Positions 12,227-25,716 are shown, counted from the first letter of the stretch. The stretch: 64,000 nucleotides of DNA from Tricholomella constricta (GCA_013368375.1 JAACJP010000004.1:992001-1056000); one strand, 5' to 3'. The notes: generated by a model from the sequence alone, not told the origin. A program made the numbers and translations.

Positions 12227-15200
12227 TCAGTCGCTATGGAAGTATAGATAGGCACAAGGAAACACGTACAATGCCCAGAACAAGAAAGTCAGGTATGGGT
12301 TGAATGCGGTGCCGTCTGCAGCCTGGACGTTCTCCTTTACCCAGTCTGCAAAGGCGTTCGAGGTGAAAACGACAATCATCAGCCTGTAAAGCTTGTCAGA
12401 CACCAGTACCGGAGATACAGGCATGTCACGCACATGTTGGACCCAACCCATGCAAGCACGACATTCGTCCTGCTGTTTCTGTCGTGGTCGGCCTGCTTGG
12501 TGGCAGCATCACGACTTTCCTTCTCCGCAGGAGGCTTGATTTTGAGTGAGTTGCGTGCGGCAATCCACAATTGTTCAACATCCTCGCGTGCGGTAGGGAG
12601 TTCGACCTCCATGACTTCTTTACCATCTTCATTCTTAACCTTCTTCGCCCCACCGAGATCCTTCGCGGCGCCATTGTCTCCTTTTGTTCCCCAGGTGACG
12701 TCGTGCAAGTTGCACATGGCGTACATCATCAAAATGTTAACGTAGGACGGCAGTAGGAACATGTACTGGATGAAACTTGTAAACATGTGCCATGGCTCGA
12801 AGTGCATGAAGGAGCTGATGAAATAGAGACCGTAGGTGGCCAGGAGGGCGATGACGATATCTCGAAGGGTCTTATTGGTACGAATAAGCCTGTTGGGAAG
12901 AGATATCCCTTCAACGCCATTGACTATCGTGACATTGAATGAAGCTTACTCTGGGAGATTCTGCCATCCATCGAGGGTATGCGGAACTGCAAGATAGACG
13001 GTATAGCCCGCACACCATGTCGTGATGATATTGCATAGACCGAAGAGGATGATAGCCGTGAGATATGTCCACCTGGAACCCTACGATCATGGACTTCAGC
13101 CAAGCAGCCAGACACCAAGATGATTACTCCTACTTGAGGTCTGTTTCCAAGAGAACACACAAGGACGACAAAGAGAAGGCCAATGTAGAGGTTCAGAAAA
13201 ATATCAAATATGTATTTCCCTGCACCTGCGCTAAGGAAATTGAATGCGTTGTTCGGACCTGGAGCAGTTGCCGAAGACACAAGCTTGTTAAAGTTGTTCA
13301 TGTCAGTTCGGCAGTGGCGCCATATCTCGAGCGAAACTTACGAAGAAGAAGGCCAGGTAGAAGTTAGCAAGAGACGTCCATGTGAAGATTAGCTGGATCG
13401 CATTGTAAATGAATTCGAGCTGCAGGGTTTTTTTCAAAAATGTTTAAAAGAGAAGGCAAAAAAAGTGAGATACCTGGAGAATGATTTTCCGGAAGAAGTT
13501 CTGCCCCGAGGTCCAGATCCTGAAGAAGAAGACGGTAGCATGGATAGATGCGAACAAGGATCCATTCAGCCATCGACGGCGTTGAGAGATGAATTCAGGG
13601 ACCTATATAAATACGAAACACGTTCAGCATAAGAGCTCGGCAGGCTCAGTGGGCAGGATGGGACGCACGGAGGCAGGAACATCAGTGGATGCCTTTGCGC
13701 TCTTGACGTATTTCAAACTGGGAGTGATTTCAGAAAAAAGGTCGTCAGCGGAACAAGAAGCACATACGTCCAGCCCTCCTTCTTTTTGGTCACGATCTCA
13801 AAGCACAGAATCCGATCTTCGGCAAGATACATGTTCCTCTAGAGAGTTTTAAATATCAACGAAATGATCATAGCGCAAAGTGAATGCACAAATTACCTCT
13901 GTGGAGAGATGAAACGATCAGCGTCAGTATTCTAACTGCCCGATGGAGGGAAGACGACGTACCAAAAAGACCCGCATCACTGGAACCGCCGTGCATAGTC
14001 TCGCCCTTGAAGTACGAGGCAAGAGGGCCTTTGCCGTTCGGGCCATTCTGTAAGGCTCGATACCTGTAGGCACTGAAGGCACCGGGCAGCACACTGATGT
14101 AACCGAACACGCTCTACGGAGCAGAGGTGAGATCATGTGGTTCAGCTTAAGCGATGCCAGAGTTGACCGACCTCCAAAGGTTTATCAAGAATATTGGACA
14201 TTTTGTACTTATAAATTCGATGAGCAGACGTAAGATAGTAATTCTAAGCGGGCGTACCTCGAAGTTCTGAGATGCGGCCAGAGGGTTGGCGAGGAGAAGG
14301 CTGCAACCTCTCCCTACATCGACACAAATTCTGGGTTGGGATAAGAACTAGAACTTCAACGATAATGAAGTAGATTACTCACTCTCCGCAGGCGCCGCCG
14401 ACGCCAGGGTGTTTGTCGAAGCCTAGTGATTTGGTCGTCATATGATGTCATTAGAAGAGTTAAACGACCAACATTTCCAGAGTTCGTAAATGGACGTTCC
14501 AGTGGGCTTGGTACCGACATCCAGGAGAATACAGACTGATATCAAGTATGAGCTCGCCATCGAATCCAAAATACCATTGCTTACCGTTAGGCTTGATGAG
14601 GGGCCCAAAGGCGTTAAAGAACCAGCGATGACTGTTGAGCTTCTTCTTGTTCTGCTCTTTGAGGCAGAACAGAACTTGAATGGGGCATGATCCCTGCCCA
14701 ACCTCGCCTGAGTCCGTCACGACGACACTGGAGGTGTATCTAAATCATGATATAGCTAACATTAGATCGTCAAATTTGGATCGGACAACTTCTCACTCGA
14801 ATATGTGGGCTGTGACATCCTTTCCAGCAACAGAGTCTTTGGCGATGCCCTCTTGATAGCAGCCCATCTGAACAAGGGCGGATGAGACTTGCCGGTGCCT
14901 TTTGCGCGGAAAATACGTACCAGACTTAGGACTTGGAGAGTCCGTTTGTTGACTTTGTTCCTGCCGTCAGAGACGACACATACAACAACCTTTTTCCAAC
15001 CCTCAGGACCCCAGGTCTTTGACTTGTTTCGACTGCACAGATGCGCGACATTCTTAATGACGCTGAAGATAAAGAGTGAGAGTGTTATAAATACTTGCAG
15101 GCAAACGTAACTCACGCATTCATCGTCTTGACGAATAAAATTTCGTCCTCGTTATACATGGTCATCACAATGAAGAGTTCCGTCTGGCGACCCATAAGAT

Positions 15201-15705
15201 AGGGCCGCAAGGAGTAGCGCGAGGACATGAAGTCGTCAGGGTCACAGGTAGCCGCGGTGTACCTCATTTTAGACATCTCCTCAACATCCTGTTTCCCCGC
15301 GGGTATGATGTTTGAGGGTACCGGGACGTCGAGCACCAGATTTCCCTGGAACAGCGGGACCTGGCGCACAGACCTCCGCCGCATCATCTTCTCGCGCATT
15401 ACAGAGTATCCTGCGTTGCTCTGGTCTCTGCCAGGCATCCCAGGGTGCTGGAAATTCTGCTTCGGCGGGTAGTTCTGCTGGTAGTGCACAGCGGGTACCG
15501 GAGGTGCCTGCTGTGCCATCTCATATGGGTTGAGATGGACTTGGGAGCCTCCATGACTGCTCTGGAATGATTTAGCGGACTTGCTATCCCAGTTCGCTTG
15601 TCCGTCATAATCATTGTAATGGCCGCCGCCGTTGGTTGGGGGGTAATCCGGGGCGGGTGGATACTGTTGAGCGGCATAATACGGGTCGTTCTGGCGGTAA
15701 GCCAT
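12227..15705 (-). CDS. CHS: Chitin synthase, division I (class III-like)
   Basis: About 17 exons encode a membrane glycosyltransferase (GT2) that polymerises N-acetylglucosamine from UDP-GlcNAc into cell-wall chitin at the plasma membrane. The start at 15705 opens a Tyr/Pro/Gln-rich cytosolic N-terminus ([14 protein letters not shown]...). The N-terminal catalytic entry follows ([20 protein letters not shown]). Visible family motifs are [42 protein letters not shown] (the EDR acidic motif) and QRRRWLNGS (the processivity QRRRW motif). After these come several membrane helices near [21 protein letters not shown] and [20 protein letters not shown], then [13 protein letters not shown], the WGTKG signature of division I enzymes. 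A final hydrophobic pair ends CAYLYFHSD. All catalytic landmarks are intact. The class is inferred from overall look and the WGTKG context. Several exons are under 60 nt, so exact borders need transcript data. Confidence 0.93.
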
Positions 15706-17421
15706 TGGTTATGAAATTCTGGGCAGTGCCAGCTGATAGAGGTTTGAAGAGAACGGACGGCCTGAATGAGGAGAAGACGGCCTGGAACGAGTGGCAAGTG
15801 GCCCTAACTATCAGGGAAAACGATGTAAGTTAGAAAGCGACCGTGGTGCGCGACAGCGAGCACAGTAGAAATCACTGATGAGAGATGGGAGTAAGAATTG
15901 GACCTTGTCCTTCACAACCAATAATAATAGATCATCCCCATTTGGAATTTCTCTTCGCGAAACGGCTCTAGTACTATAGCATAGGCAGTCTATCTCTCAT
16001 TTATCAGCGCAGCGATACACTGTGTAAGCATATGGAAAACTTTCAGTAGATGAATCCATATGTTTTCACCTCGCCAACATGAATGTATGTGTCATTCAGC
16101 GGCGTAGAAACATTCATGGAAGCTTTAAAGATAAGGCTAGGCTGGGGATCGACTGCATTCTGTGCCTTGCGCTCTCAAACAGCTTATGTAGTTCGATGAA
16201 GGAGAATCTTCGGCCGCGATTGCCAACATTGCGTTTTGCCACGGTACAGCGATGGGAAAGAAGTCGACGTCCATCTTTATGAGAATTCTTTCGGAGATAT
16301 ATTATCATGCATCCCACCGTCACCATCGGCAGGACTAATTGCAAGCATTGGTACGCACAAATTAGGCGTCAAAGACAGCGAGGCATAAATACTGGGAGGC
16401 TATGGGCCCATGATATGATCCGAGGTCGGCGCAATAACCAGGAGAACAGTCTTCACAGAGGATAGGCCACCTAAAATGCGACGTTGGGGCACTTCTTGCA
16501 TCAAACACATGGTTAGGAAGAGATTGAATTCGGGTGAGGACGTCCTGCTACCGGCACGAGCTGACAGCTGCGCGCTTTGTGCTTTGCCGGGTCTATGGAC
16601 TCTGAAGTGAGGGAAAATTAAGCAGTACATGATCTCAGAAAGCAAGAAACAGCTATAGTCGAACACGTCGGGACGACCCCTAAGTGCTGAAATGTGGGGT
16701 CTGATGGTTGTCTGAGCAGCGTATATCACATTGTTAATAATATTTAACAAGGCCGATGAAGAGACGAAGAAAAATGTGGACACTCTGGCATTGAGAGGGC
16801 GGACCATTACAAGAAGAAAATCAGCGGTTTGGGCAGAAAGACCAGTTCTGTTGAGAAAAAAGATGTTTCGATGAGAAACGAGAGAGTGATTCATCGATGA
16901 AATTGGGACTCCGCCAACACAGCTTATTTGGTTCGCTCTTGTAGTTGCTCCAGTCCTCCATCTCTCCCCGCCTCTCAAACCCCCTTTTCGTCCCTCATAG
17001 CCTTTTCTTGTTCCATCGTCGTTCTCTCAGTGAGTATTGCTCTACCGTCTTTTCTTCTGTTCTTTTTTTTTTGCTCCAAATTACGCCTTGAACCCCGGCG
17101 AGGCCACCGCAGCCACCGCGCGGCACACCTCAACTGCCAGGCGTGGCGTCCATTGTCAGGTCTTTGTCTCCGGACTTCATAAATTTGTTATATAGGCCTC
17201 GGGGTCCATCACGATAACGATGGCCCTATCCTCCATCCTTCACTCTGTCAGCCGCCAGAAGTTGGCCACGTTACGTGTGTTGACAAGTGTCTGATCCACA
17301 CACCCTCCTGCCCCCAACCTCCTAGAAAAACCCTTGATTTCTCATTTCCTTTGTATCATCCCCCCACTACTCGTCCCTCACACTCACCATACATCCCTCA
17401 GATTTTTCGCTCTCGTAACAT
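15706..17421. promoter_or_regulatory. Divergent intergenic region between chitin synthase and casein kinase I
   Basis: These 1.7 kb hold both promoters. The stretch before 17422 is pyrimidine-rich (CCTCCTGCCCCC, TTTCATTTCC), typical of a fungal leader, and a GTGAGT near 17031 suggests a 5'-UTR intron in the kinase transcript. A 192-codon minus-strand frame at 16400-16978 has hydrophobic stretches but no family resemblance and was not accepted as a gene. Confidence 0.5.
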
Positions 17422-18671
17422 ATGGCAGACTCGGCCTCTCATAGACTTGACCTTCGTGTTGGTGGTAAGTACCGGTTGGGCAAGAAGATTGGTTCCGGCT
17501 CTTTTGGTGCGTGTAGCTGCTGCTCATACCCCTTTCGATGTACCGACAATGTCCGCCACGCCTAGGTGACATCTACCTTGGGATCAACATCATCTCAGGG
17601 GAGGAGGTCGCTATCAAATTGGAATCTGTCAAAGCCAAGCATCCCCAACTCGAGTACGAATCGAAGGTTTATAAGACCTTGGCCGGCGGTGTTGGTGTTC
17701 CTTTCGTTCGATGGTTCGGCACGGAATGCGACTACAACGCGATGGTCTTGGATCTTCTCGGACCTTCTCTTGAAGACTTGTTTAACTTTTGCAACCGCAA
17801 GTTCAGCTTGAAGACCGTCCTTCTGCTTGCTGACCAGTTGGTGAGTCATGCTGGGTCTGCTTCGGGGTCTTTTTCATTGACAGCTGTGCAGATCTCTCGC
17901 ATCGAATACATCCATTCCCGTAACTTCATCCATCGCGACATTAAGCCCGACAACTTCCTTATGGGAATCGGCAAGCGCGGAAACCAGGTCAACGTTATCG
18001 ACTTTGGTTTGGCGAAGAAGTTCCGCGACCCGAAGACCCACCTCCACATCCCCTACAGGGAGAACAAGAACTTGACCGGCACTGCTCGGTACACTTCCAT
18101 CAACACCCACTTGGGGGTTGAACAAGCACGTCGTGATGACCTCGAGTCCCTTGCCTATGTCCTGATGTACTTCCTCCGTGGAGCTCTCCCCTGGCAAGGT
18201 TTAAAGGCTGCCACCAAGAAACAGAAATACGATCGCATTATGGAGAAGAAGATGACCACTCCCACAGACCTCCTCTGCCGCGGGTTCCCTAACGAATTCG
18301 GGATTTTCTTGAACTACACCCGTGCTCTTCGCTTTGATGACAAGCCCGATTACTCATACCTGCGCAAGCTGTTCCGCGATCTCTTCGTCCGTGAGAACTA
18401 CCAGTACGATTACGTCTTCGACTGGAGTGTCCAGCGCAACACCCAGGATGACGGTTCCAAGCCTACTACCAGACGCAAGGTAGTCCAGGAAGAAGAGGAT
18501 CACCGTGCAAGCGACCGCATGTAAGTCTTGAATTTTTCTTTCGGGCACATTAGTTTCTTATGCCGAGTTCCACCTAGGCTCCGCTCCCACACCCGTCAGC
18601 AGCAACAGGCTGCTCCCGGACCTGTTCCTCAGCAACGCGCGGGACGAGGCCGTGACGCTGATCTTTGGTAA
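17422..18671 (+). CDS. HRR25: Casein kinase I (CK1 delta/epsilon, Hrr25-like)
   Basis: Four exons (17422-17506, 17566-17840, 17892-18520, 18578-18671) give 360 residues. The kinase domain fills residues 12 to about 290. Visible are the glycine loop [20 protein letters not shown] with the ATP-anchoring Lys, the CK1 hinge [13 protein letters not shown], the catalytic loop [24 protein letters not shown] and the CK1 signature [14 protein letters not shown], which replaces the usual APE motif. The phosphate-binding basic residues of CK1 surround this region. The tail is short, basic and Gln-rich and ends GRGRDADLW, without the Cys-Cys lipidation motif of plasma-membrane Yck kinases. That points to the soluble Hrr25/CK1 delta group, which acts in DNA repair, vesicle traffic, ribosome maturation and meiosis. 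The ATG is supported by the [20 protein letters not shown] family start. Confidence 0.96.
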
Positions 18672-19772
18672 ATCAACTCCGGCGCTTATTTTCGGTTTGC
18701 GCGCTCCAGGTGCAACCAAGCGATGTTGGAATGTGGATGGTAGTTGTGGTGTAGTTTCGCTTGGTTATCGGTGCGGTGTGGTTGTCCCTCGGCGTGCGGT
18801 CGAGCCGTGCGCGATCGGGGCTCGTGGAGGTTGTGAAGATGCTGGGGAGCGTGGGTAGGTGGATTGGCTCGGTTGGGGCACGCCCGGTTTTGCCGATTCT
18901 CAACAGCGTGCTCTCGGCTTCCACTCGTTCATTCCCGCCCTCGTCATCCCCTCATTCGGTTCATCAAAGGCCCGTTCCTTCTTGCCCTCCCGCGGGCAAA
19001 TGTGTTGCCGATCTACGTTACACGACCACCCCCATAAATGGCTTGCTATTGCCCCCGATTCATTTCATAAACGGACGCTTTTTTCTTTTCAGACCACTCC
19101 CATTTCCCCTGTAGGGGGGCGGTGGGACGGCCGCCTCTCCCTTGCCACGCCTTACGTTGATTTCACCCCGCGCCCGTAAATATCCAACTATCACGTTGGA
19201 ATGTTATTCCCCAAACCCCTTCCTGAGTGTTTCACGACTCTCACTTTCCATTCTCTCCACCATATTCATTACATACAACGTTCCTACCTATCCTCCTCAT
19301 CACTACTTACATTTCCTTTTCTCTGGGCCCTGTCCTCGCATTTGTTGTCCTCTCATCCTCCACCTCTTCCTGGATACCTTACACTCGTAGGATCCCGTCG
19401 AGGGCGAGTGGGATGGGAGAGGGCGCTGCGTCTGGTCCGGCGGCGGGTTGAGGGAGTCGAGAGGTTCAGAAGAGATAGACACGATGGGTTCGCCTCAAGA
19501 ATTGGCCACATGTTCCGCGGTACCCTTCCTCACATGCAATGATTTTATGAACCCTTTTGCGACGTTAATATCCCCCTTCCCCCGAGCTCAGGCGCGTTGT
19601 TGGTATATAACTCGGTTTCATACTGCTGTGTACGAAATACAGATAATATTGGTCTCAATATAGCTGTGACGTTCGAAAGCTTAAGCCAAACATGGCGGCC
19701 ACGGCACACTGCAGCCAAACAAACATTCCACGTCCACAAATCCTGAACGTCGTACTGCGACGAATCTAAGCA
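18672..19772. promoter_or_regulatory. Intergenic region upstream of the coatomer gene
   Basis: The left part is the casein kinase 3' UTR and the right part is the promoter of the gamma-COP gene. A TATA-like GTATATAAC lies at about 19603-19611, roughly 165 bp before the ATG. The open frames present are low-complexity and unconvincing. Confidence 0.5.
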
Positions 19773-22700
19773 ATGGCCTCCTTCGCCATGGCCCTGCCTT
19801 CCAAAAAGGAGGAGGAGAGCGGTCTCAGCTCGTACTACAACAACAAGACCACGATCATCCAGGAGGCCCGCGTCTTCAATGAATCCCCCATCAGCCCGCG
19901 CAAGTGCAGAGCACTCCTCACGCGGATTGTATATCTACTATATGTCGGCGAGACCTTCGGAACCCAGGAGGCTACTACGTTGTTCTTTGGGACTACAAAA
20001 CTCTTCCAACATAAGGATGTATGTCCGTCACGAATTTACGTTTATGGGCACCTAACTGACCTCGTCTCCAGAGCGCGCTGCGGCAGGCGGTGTACTTGGC
20101 GATCAAAGAACTCGCGACGACAGCTGAGGATGTTATCATGGTCACTAGCAGTATTATGAAGGACATGCAGCCCAACTCCGAGGTTATCTATCGGCCAAAC
20201 GCAATCCGAGCACTCTGCCGTATCGTCGACGTACGTTTGGATCTTGCTCCAGTCCACAGTGTTCTTATGACTTGAATGGCAGCCCTCCATGGCTCAAGGC
20301 GTCGAGCGCTTCTTCAAAGCCGCCATCGTTGACCGCAACCCGTCCATTTCCTCCGCCGCCCTCGTCTCCGCATACCATCTCTTCCCCGCTGCAAAGGACG
20401 TCGTTAAGCGATGGGTCAATGAGGCCCAAGAAGCAGTCAGCTCCAAATCCTCTCCCTCCTTCTTTGGCTCTGGCTCCGGCGGTGGATACCTCGGCTTTGG
20501 CGCGTCTTCGCAACCCAGCGGCCCCCAGACAATAACCTCCTCAAGCTATGTCACACAATACCATGCCCTGGGCCTCTTATACCTCATCCGTCAGCAAGAC
20601 CGAATGGCGGTGACTAAGATGATCCAGCAACTGGGCGGCGGAAAATCTGGTTCAGGAACGACATTGAAAAACCCTATGGCGTTGTGCATGCTCATCCGGT
20701 ACACTGCGAAGGTTATGGAGGAAGATCCCAAGTGCGTGATTTCACTTTTAAAGCCCAAGAGGAAAAATACTTACTATTTTGCCAAGTGTCCAAAAGTCTA
20801 TGTTGGAACTCCTTGATGGCTGGCTGAGGCACAAGAGTGATATGGTCAACTTCGAGGCCGCACGAGTTATTTGCGAGATGAAGGACGTCAGCGCGCCCCA
20901 GTTGACCAAGGCTATCTCAGGTGAGTTTGAACTTCACCAAAGTATCCCTGTGGCTCATAGAGAACAAAAACAGTCCTTCAACTATTCCTGTCCTCGCCTA
21001 AGCCTGTCCTCAAATTCGCGGCTACCCGAACCCTTGCCGCCCTTGCACTCTCGCATCCTGCTAGCGTCGCCACCTGTAATGTTGACCTTGAAAGCCTTAT
21101 CGCCGATCCCAACAGAAGCGTTGCCACATACGCCATTACAACACTTCTCAAGGTTAGTCCGCTACTTTACTTGTACGGTCATGCTCTCATCAAGTTGACT
21201 TTAGACTGGCAATGAAGCTTCCGTGGACCGTCTTATCAAACAGATCACCGGCTTCATGTCTGAAATCAGTGACGAGTTCAAGGTCATTATCGTCGACGCC
21301 ATCCGTTCGCTCTGCCTCAAATTCCCCACGAAACATGCCTCCATGCTTACGTTCCTCTCGGGTGTATTGCGGGATGAGGGTGGCTATGACTTTAAGCGTG
21401 CCGTCGTCGAGGCAATGTTCGACATGATCAAGTTCATTTCTGATGCGAAGGAGCAGGCCCTGTCCCACCTCTGCGAATTCATCGAAGATTGCGAATTTAC
21501 CAAGCTCTCCGTTCGCATATTGCATCTACTTGGAATGGAAGGGCCCAAGTCACCGCAGCCTGCCAAATATATCCGCTTCATCTACAATCGAGTTGTGCTG
21601 GAAAATGCGACAGTCCGAGCTGCAGCTGTTGCGAGCTTGGCCAAGTTCGGTGTCAACTCTATTGACTCCACTTTGCAAAACAGCATCAGCGTTCTCTTGA
21701 AACGGTACGTACTGCCACAGTTTTCCTCAATTTGTTGCTCATGGATCCAAATTAGGTGCTTGGATGATGTGGACGACGAAGTCCGTGATCGTGCCGCGCT
21801 CTATCTCAAGGTCTTCACAGAAAAGCCTTTGGCTGACACCTATGTCAAAGAAGGTAATCTATCACTTAAGCACCTTTAAACCACCTCCACTCATGCCCGT
21901 CTTACAGAGTCTGTCTTTTCCCTGGCTGCTTTGGAATCCAAATTGGTTGCCTATGTCAAAGATCCTTCTGCTGCTGCCCAACCATTTGATGTGTCGTCGA
22001 TACCCAAAATCAGCCGTTCTCAAGCCGCGCAAGACGCTGCGCGTAAGTATAAGCCCTTGCTATATGTGCTACCGCTTACCCCTCCCTAGGCCCTAGTACA
22101 TTGGACACCATCGGAGTTCCCACATCCAAGAAGGTCTCCAACTCGCCGCCACCACCATCAGCTGCAGAGAAACAATCAGCATATGCACATCAACTCGCCG
22201 AAGTTCCCGAATTTGCCTCATATGGTGCTGTCCAGAATAGCAGCGTAACACCAACGCAACTGACCGAGAGCGAGACCGAGTACCAGGTTACGTGTGTAAA
22301 ACACATCTTTGCAGAGCACGTTGTATTCCAGGTTAGTTTACTGTTGCTGTTATCATTTACCTGGGATATTGATAATCGGCATCCATTTACTAATAGTACA
22401 ATGTGTCGAACACATTGCCCGACACTGTTCTCGAGAATGTTTCGGTCATCATGCAACCTCAAACGGAAGACAACAGGTTGACAGAGGACTTCATCATTCT
22501 CCTACCCTCGCTTGCTGCTTCAAACTCCCCAAGCATAGTATACGTGTCGTTCTCAAAGAGCGAACAGTACCCCCTCGCCTCCTTTGCGTGTACGCTCAAA
22601 TTCGTTAGCAAGGAGCTGGATCCATCAACGGGTGAGCCTGAAGAGGATGGCTACGATGATGAATATCAGCTCGAGGAGATCGAGCTTAGCGCGCCTGATT

Positions 22701-23107
22701 ACATCATTCCCAACTATGTTACGTTTGGGGCCGAGTGGGATAGGCTACGCTCAGCACCGAGTGCTACGGAAACATTCGCTCTGTCAGCTATGGAGAGCCT
22801 CAAAGGTCAGTGTCGAAAGATATTTAGGAGCTTTGCGGGACACTAATTATCGTCTTACCCGCCTCTAGCCGCTTGTGATTCCATCATAGAAGTCCTGAAT
22901 ATGGAGCCCCTGGGCGGAACCGAGGCGCCGACGTCGACATCGGTTCATACTCTGCAATTATCCGGACTAGTGACAGGGGGTGGTGGGAAGGTTATCGTGC
23001 GTTGTCGGATGACGTTCTCCCAGGGCGAGGGCGTGACATTAGAACTTGGGGTACGCGCGGAAAAGCAGGAGGCATGCGATCTTGTTCTTGCAGCCGTCGG
23101 GGGTTGA
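19773..23107 (+). CDS. SEC21: Coatomer subunit gamma (gamma-COP)
   Basis: About a dozen exons encode the gamma subunit of the COPI coat, which drives retrograde Golgi-to-ER vesicle budding with Arf1. The N-terminus [20 protein letters not shown] continues into helical HEAT/adaptin-like repeats: [78 protein letters not shown] and [21 protein letters not shown] Pro/Ser-rich hinge ([18 protein letters not shown]) precedes the C-terminal appendage: [20 protein letters not shown], then [18 protein letters not shown], with a final platform subdomain ending LVLAAVGG. A Gly/Ser-rich insertion ([17 protein letters not shown]) sits between early repeats. The start is well supported by the family N-terminus, and no break or frameshift is needed. 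Confidence 0.95.
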
Positions 23108-23532
23108 TGCGCCTTACCCCGAGGTTCTATTTCTGATTCCTATGTTATGTGCAGTAGAATTCGATTATTTCTGTGGGTCCATCTCGGAGTGTCGTATGAT
23201 AGGAGTGCAACCCGATGGTACTCTGACCCTGGACTCTTATACATAGCTGGCAGAGTTTCATACCTTAGTTTCAACCTTCCTGCTGCCATCGATCAGAGTG
23301 CAGTAAAGTGGGTCCGCCTATATCCCCGGTTATGCACCCGCGACGGCCGTACTGATTTGCAATGGTCTCGGGTCTTTTTCTGATCTTTACCGGTGGGTGA
23401 TGTCTTAAATATCGTATGATACAAGATCGTATATAGTGCTCCGCTGCTTACTGAATTATTCCAACGCCTGAACTTGAACATTGGGCTGATTCTCATCACA
23501 ATTGGGAGGACGTCCGGCCGGATCCATCCTCT
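23108..23532. promoter_or_regulatory. Intergenic region before pantothenate kinase
   Basis: Short space between tandem plus-strand genes. It must contain the gamma-COP 3' UTR and the pantothenate kinase promoter. No coding sequence seen. Confidence 0.5.
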
Positions 23533-25359
23533 ATGTCTCCACCATCCCTCCCGTCGCCGAAGGTGATTCATGTCGACACTCGTGGTGCAGTGATTTTGTC
23601 AGAAGAGTCGCCAGAGGTACGCGATGAGGCGATCCTTTGAACAGCACTGACTCACACGACACCCAGACTAGAGACAGTCGGGGAATTTATTTTCCGAATC
23701 ACATAGAGCCAGTGTCGCACATTGCAGTCGACGTAAGTGGAATTCCTCTGTGCCCAGCCAAGGCTTACCCCACAATGATTTCTTAGGTCGGCGGATCGTT
23801 AGCAAAAGTCGTGTACTTCACTCGGTCACCGGAGTCACCCTCCATTGCGGCTACGCACGGGTCTAGCAGTCCCAGCGACATCTCCACCCCGCGGTCGCTT
23901 TCGCCTTCCAACAGCCAACATAATGGTTCCCAGCACAACGGTTCACAACACAATGGTTCCCCAACCCCATCCTCCAGCATGAAACGAAGCGGAGCTTTGA
24001 CGCCCTTGGTACTAGAGCCTCACCATAGCCATGCGGGGAATGGCATCTCTGCCCTCGACGACGGTTTCCTTCGTGACTCCCTCATCCGTCGATCAATACA
24101 GCACTTCCCCGGAGGGTCATTGAACTTTGAGCGTTTCGAGACGGATAACATCCAGGACTGCGTTGACTTTATTCAATCGCTGATTCAGCGCTCTGCGGAG
24201 GTCAACAACGTCCCGATAGCGGAGATGAGACGGGGTGTGAAGATCATGGCGACGGGCGGGGGCGCACATAGATTCTACGAGCTGTTCAAGGACACGTTAC
24301 AGGTGGAAGTACAACGCGAGGACGAGATGGAATGCCTTATCGAGGGTCTAAAGTTCATCACGCTCATCCCGGACGAGGTGTACTACTTCTCCGACGAGCT
24401 TATCCACTCTGTGTCAAACCCTAATACCAGCTGCCACACATGTGCGTCTCCAAAGCCCACGCTACCTTCGATTAGCGCCGATGGCGCTCTAGAGCGACCG
24501 AGTCCGGATCCACCAAAGTTTGGAGTGACCTTTGAGAGCAACCCGACACCGCAGCTCCCCTGTTTGCTGGTCAACATCGGATCTGGTGTTTCGATCATCA
24601 AGGTGGACGAGGATGGCACGTTCGAACGTGTCAGTGGAACGAGTCTGGGCGGTGGTACGCTTTGGGGCCTGCTCAGCCTCTTGACGCCGGCGACGAGCTT
24701 TGACGGTGAGATTCAGTGCCAACTTACCAGGTACATGGACTGATGGCCCATTCCTCCATAGAGATGCTTGCATTTTCTGATAAAGGGGATAACGCGACTG
24801 TGGACATGTTGGTGGGCGACATCTACGGACAAGATTACAGTCGGCTGGGCCTAAAGTCCACGATGATCGCCAGCTCCTTTGGCAAAGTGTTCAGGAAGGG
24901 CGGGAACAAGAAGAGTTTCTCTCCGGAGGATATCAGTCGCAGCCTGTTGTACGCGGTGTCGAACAATATTGGTCAGATTGCGTGAGTGTCGATCTCGAGT
25001 GATGTTGATTGAAGGCTTGCTGACTTGTCTCCAGATATATGAATGCAGAAAAATACAATTTAGATAGGATCTACTTTGGAGGGTGCTTTATTAGAGGTGC
25101 GTACAGCAGGAATGCACATGCCACGGTGACCCGAATCAAGATGCTGATTTGTTTGCAGGTCATGCTGCAACTATCACGACATTATCGTATGCTATCCGCT
25201 TCTGGAGCAAGGGAACGAAGCGTGCATTGTTTTTGCGACACGAAGGATTTTTGTGGGTCTATTGTTCCTTTTCCGGGGAAACGCACGGACTTACGACGTG
25301 ACAACAGAGGCGCTATCGGAGCATGGATTCGGAATATCGATGCCACTGAAGAACACTGA
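23533..25359 (+). CDS. CAB1: Pantothenate kinase (eukaryotic type II)
   Basis: About seven exons encode the enzyme that phosphorylates pantothenate, the first and usually rate-limiting step of coenzyme A synthesis. Exon 1 begins MSPPSLPSPKVIHVDTRG. The nucleotide-binding fold starts with HIAVDVGGSLAKVVYF. Other landmarks are FERFETDNIQDCVDFIQS, KIMATGGGAHRFYELFK, EMECLIEGLKFI, LLVNIGSGVSIIKV, RVSGTSLGGGTLWGL, DMLVGDIYGQDYSRLGL and the C-terminal ATITTLSYAIRFWSKGTKRA, then FLRHEGFLGAIGAW. The last intron splits the Leu codon of GFL/GAI. The stop at 25359 gives a short DATEEH tail. A Ser/His-rich insertion between the first strand and the GGSLNFERF motif carries three QHNGS pentapeptides. The start at 23533 is inferred from the spliced frame. 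Confidence 0.93.
23910..23960 (+). repeat. 15-bp coding minisatellite in pantothenate kinase
   Basis: Three tandem 15-base units encode QHNGS three times. Copies differ at a few third positions (CATAATGGTTCC, CACAACGGTTCA, CACAATGGTTCC). The repeat is in frame and lies in the variable linker after the first strand of the kinase fold, so length changes would be tolerated. Confidence 0.8.
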
Positions 25360-25716
25360 TGATGATGCGGATTTATTTTATGGATGTATATTAGTATTCT
25401 ACGATATAATTTCGCTTGGCCCGCGCTACCGCCACCGGTAGAGGGAAACACATGACTGGTGAAGTAGGGTGAGATGGAAATAAGAAATGATATGTGGTCA
25501 CTGGTTGGAGGGTTTGCATCGATTCGGCACTGAGATCGGCAGCACAAGGCACGCCGGATCTGATAAAAGTGATGAATCATGAAAGACTTTTTTGTAAAGG
25601 GACGTGGGAAAATGGCAAGATAAAGTGTTATGGTCTTGCAAGTTTGTAATATCCCTGGCATCTGGTCTCCCTTGTACCAGGCCTGACCACACATCTCCCG
25701 CTCCTCCCTATTCAGA
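25360..25716. promoter_or_regulatory. Intergenic region before the triple-homeodomain gene
   Basis: The region lies between tandem plus-strand genes and is AT-rich near 25560-25630. No coding sequence recognised. It should hold the 3' UTR of pantothenate kinase and a short promoter. Confidence 0.5.

Noticed and set aside
16400..16978. 192-codon minus-strand open frame with hydrophobic stretches between chitin synthase and casein kinase I
   Set aside because: No family resemblance, no plausible flanking exons and no convincing start context. It lies in a divergent promoter region, so it is probably chance.
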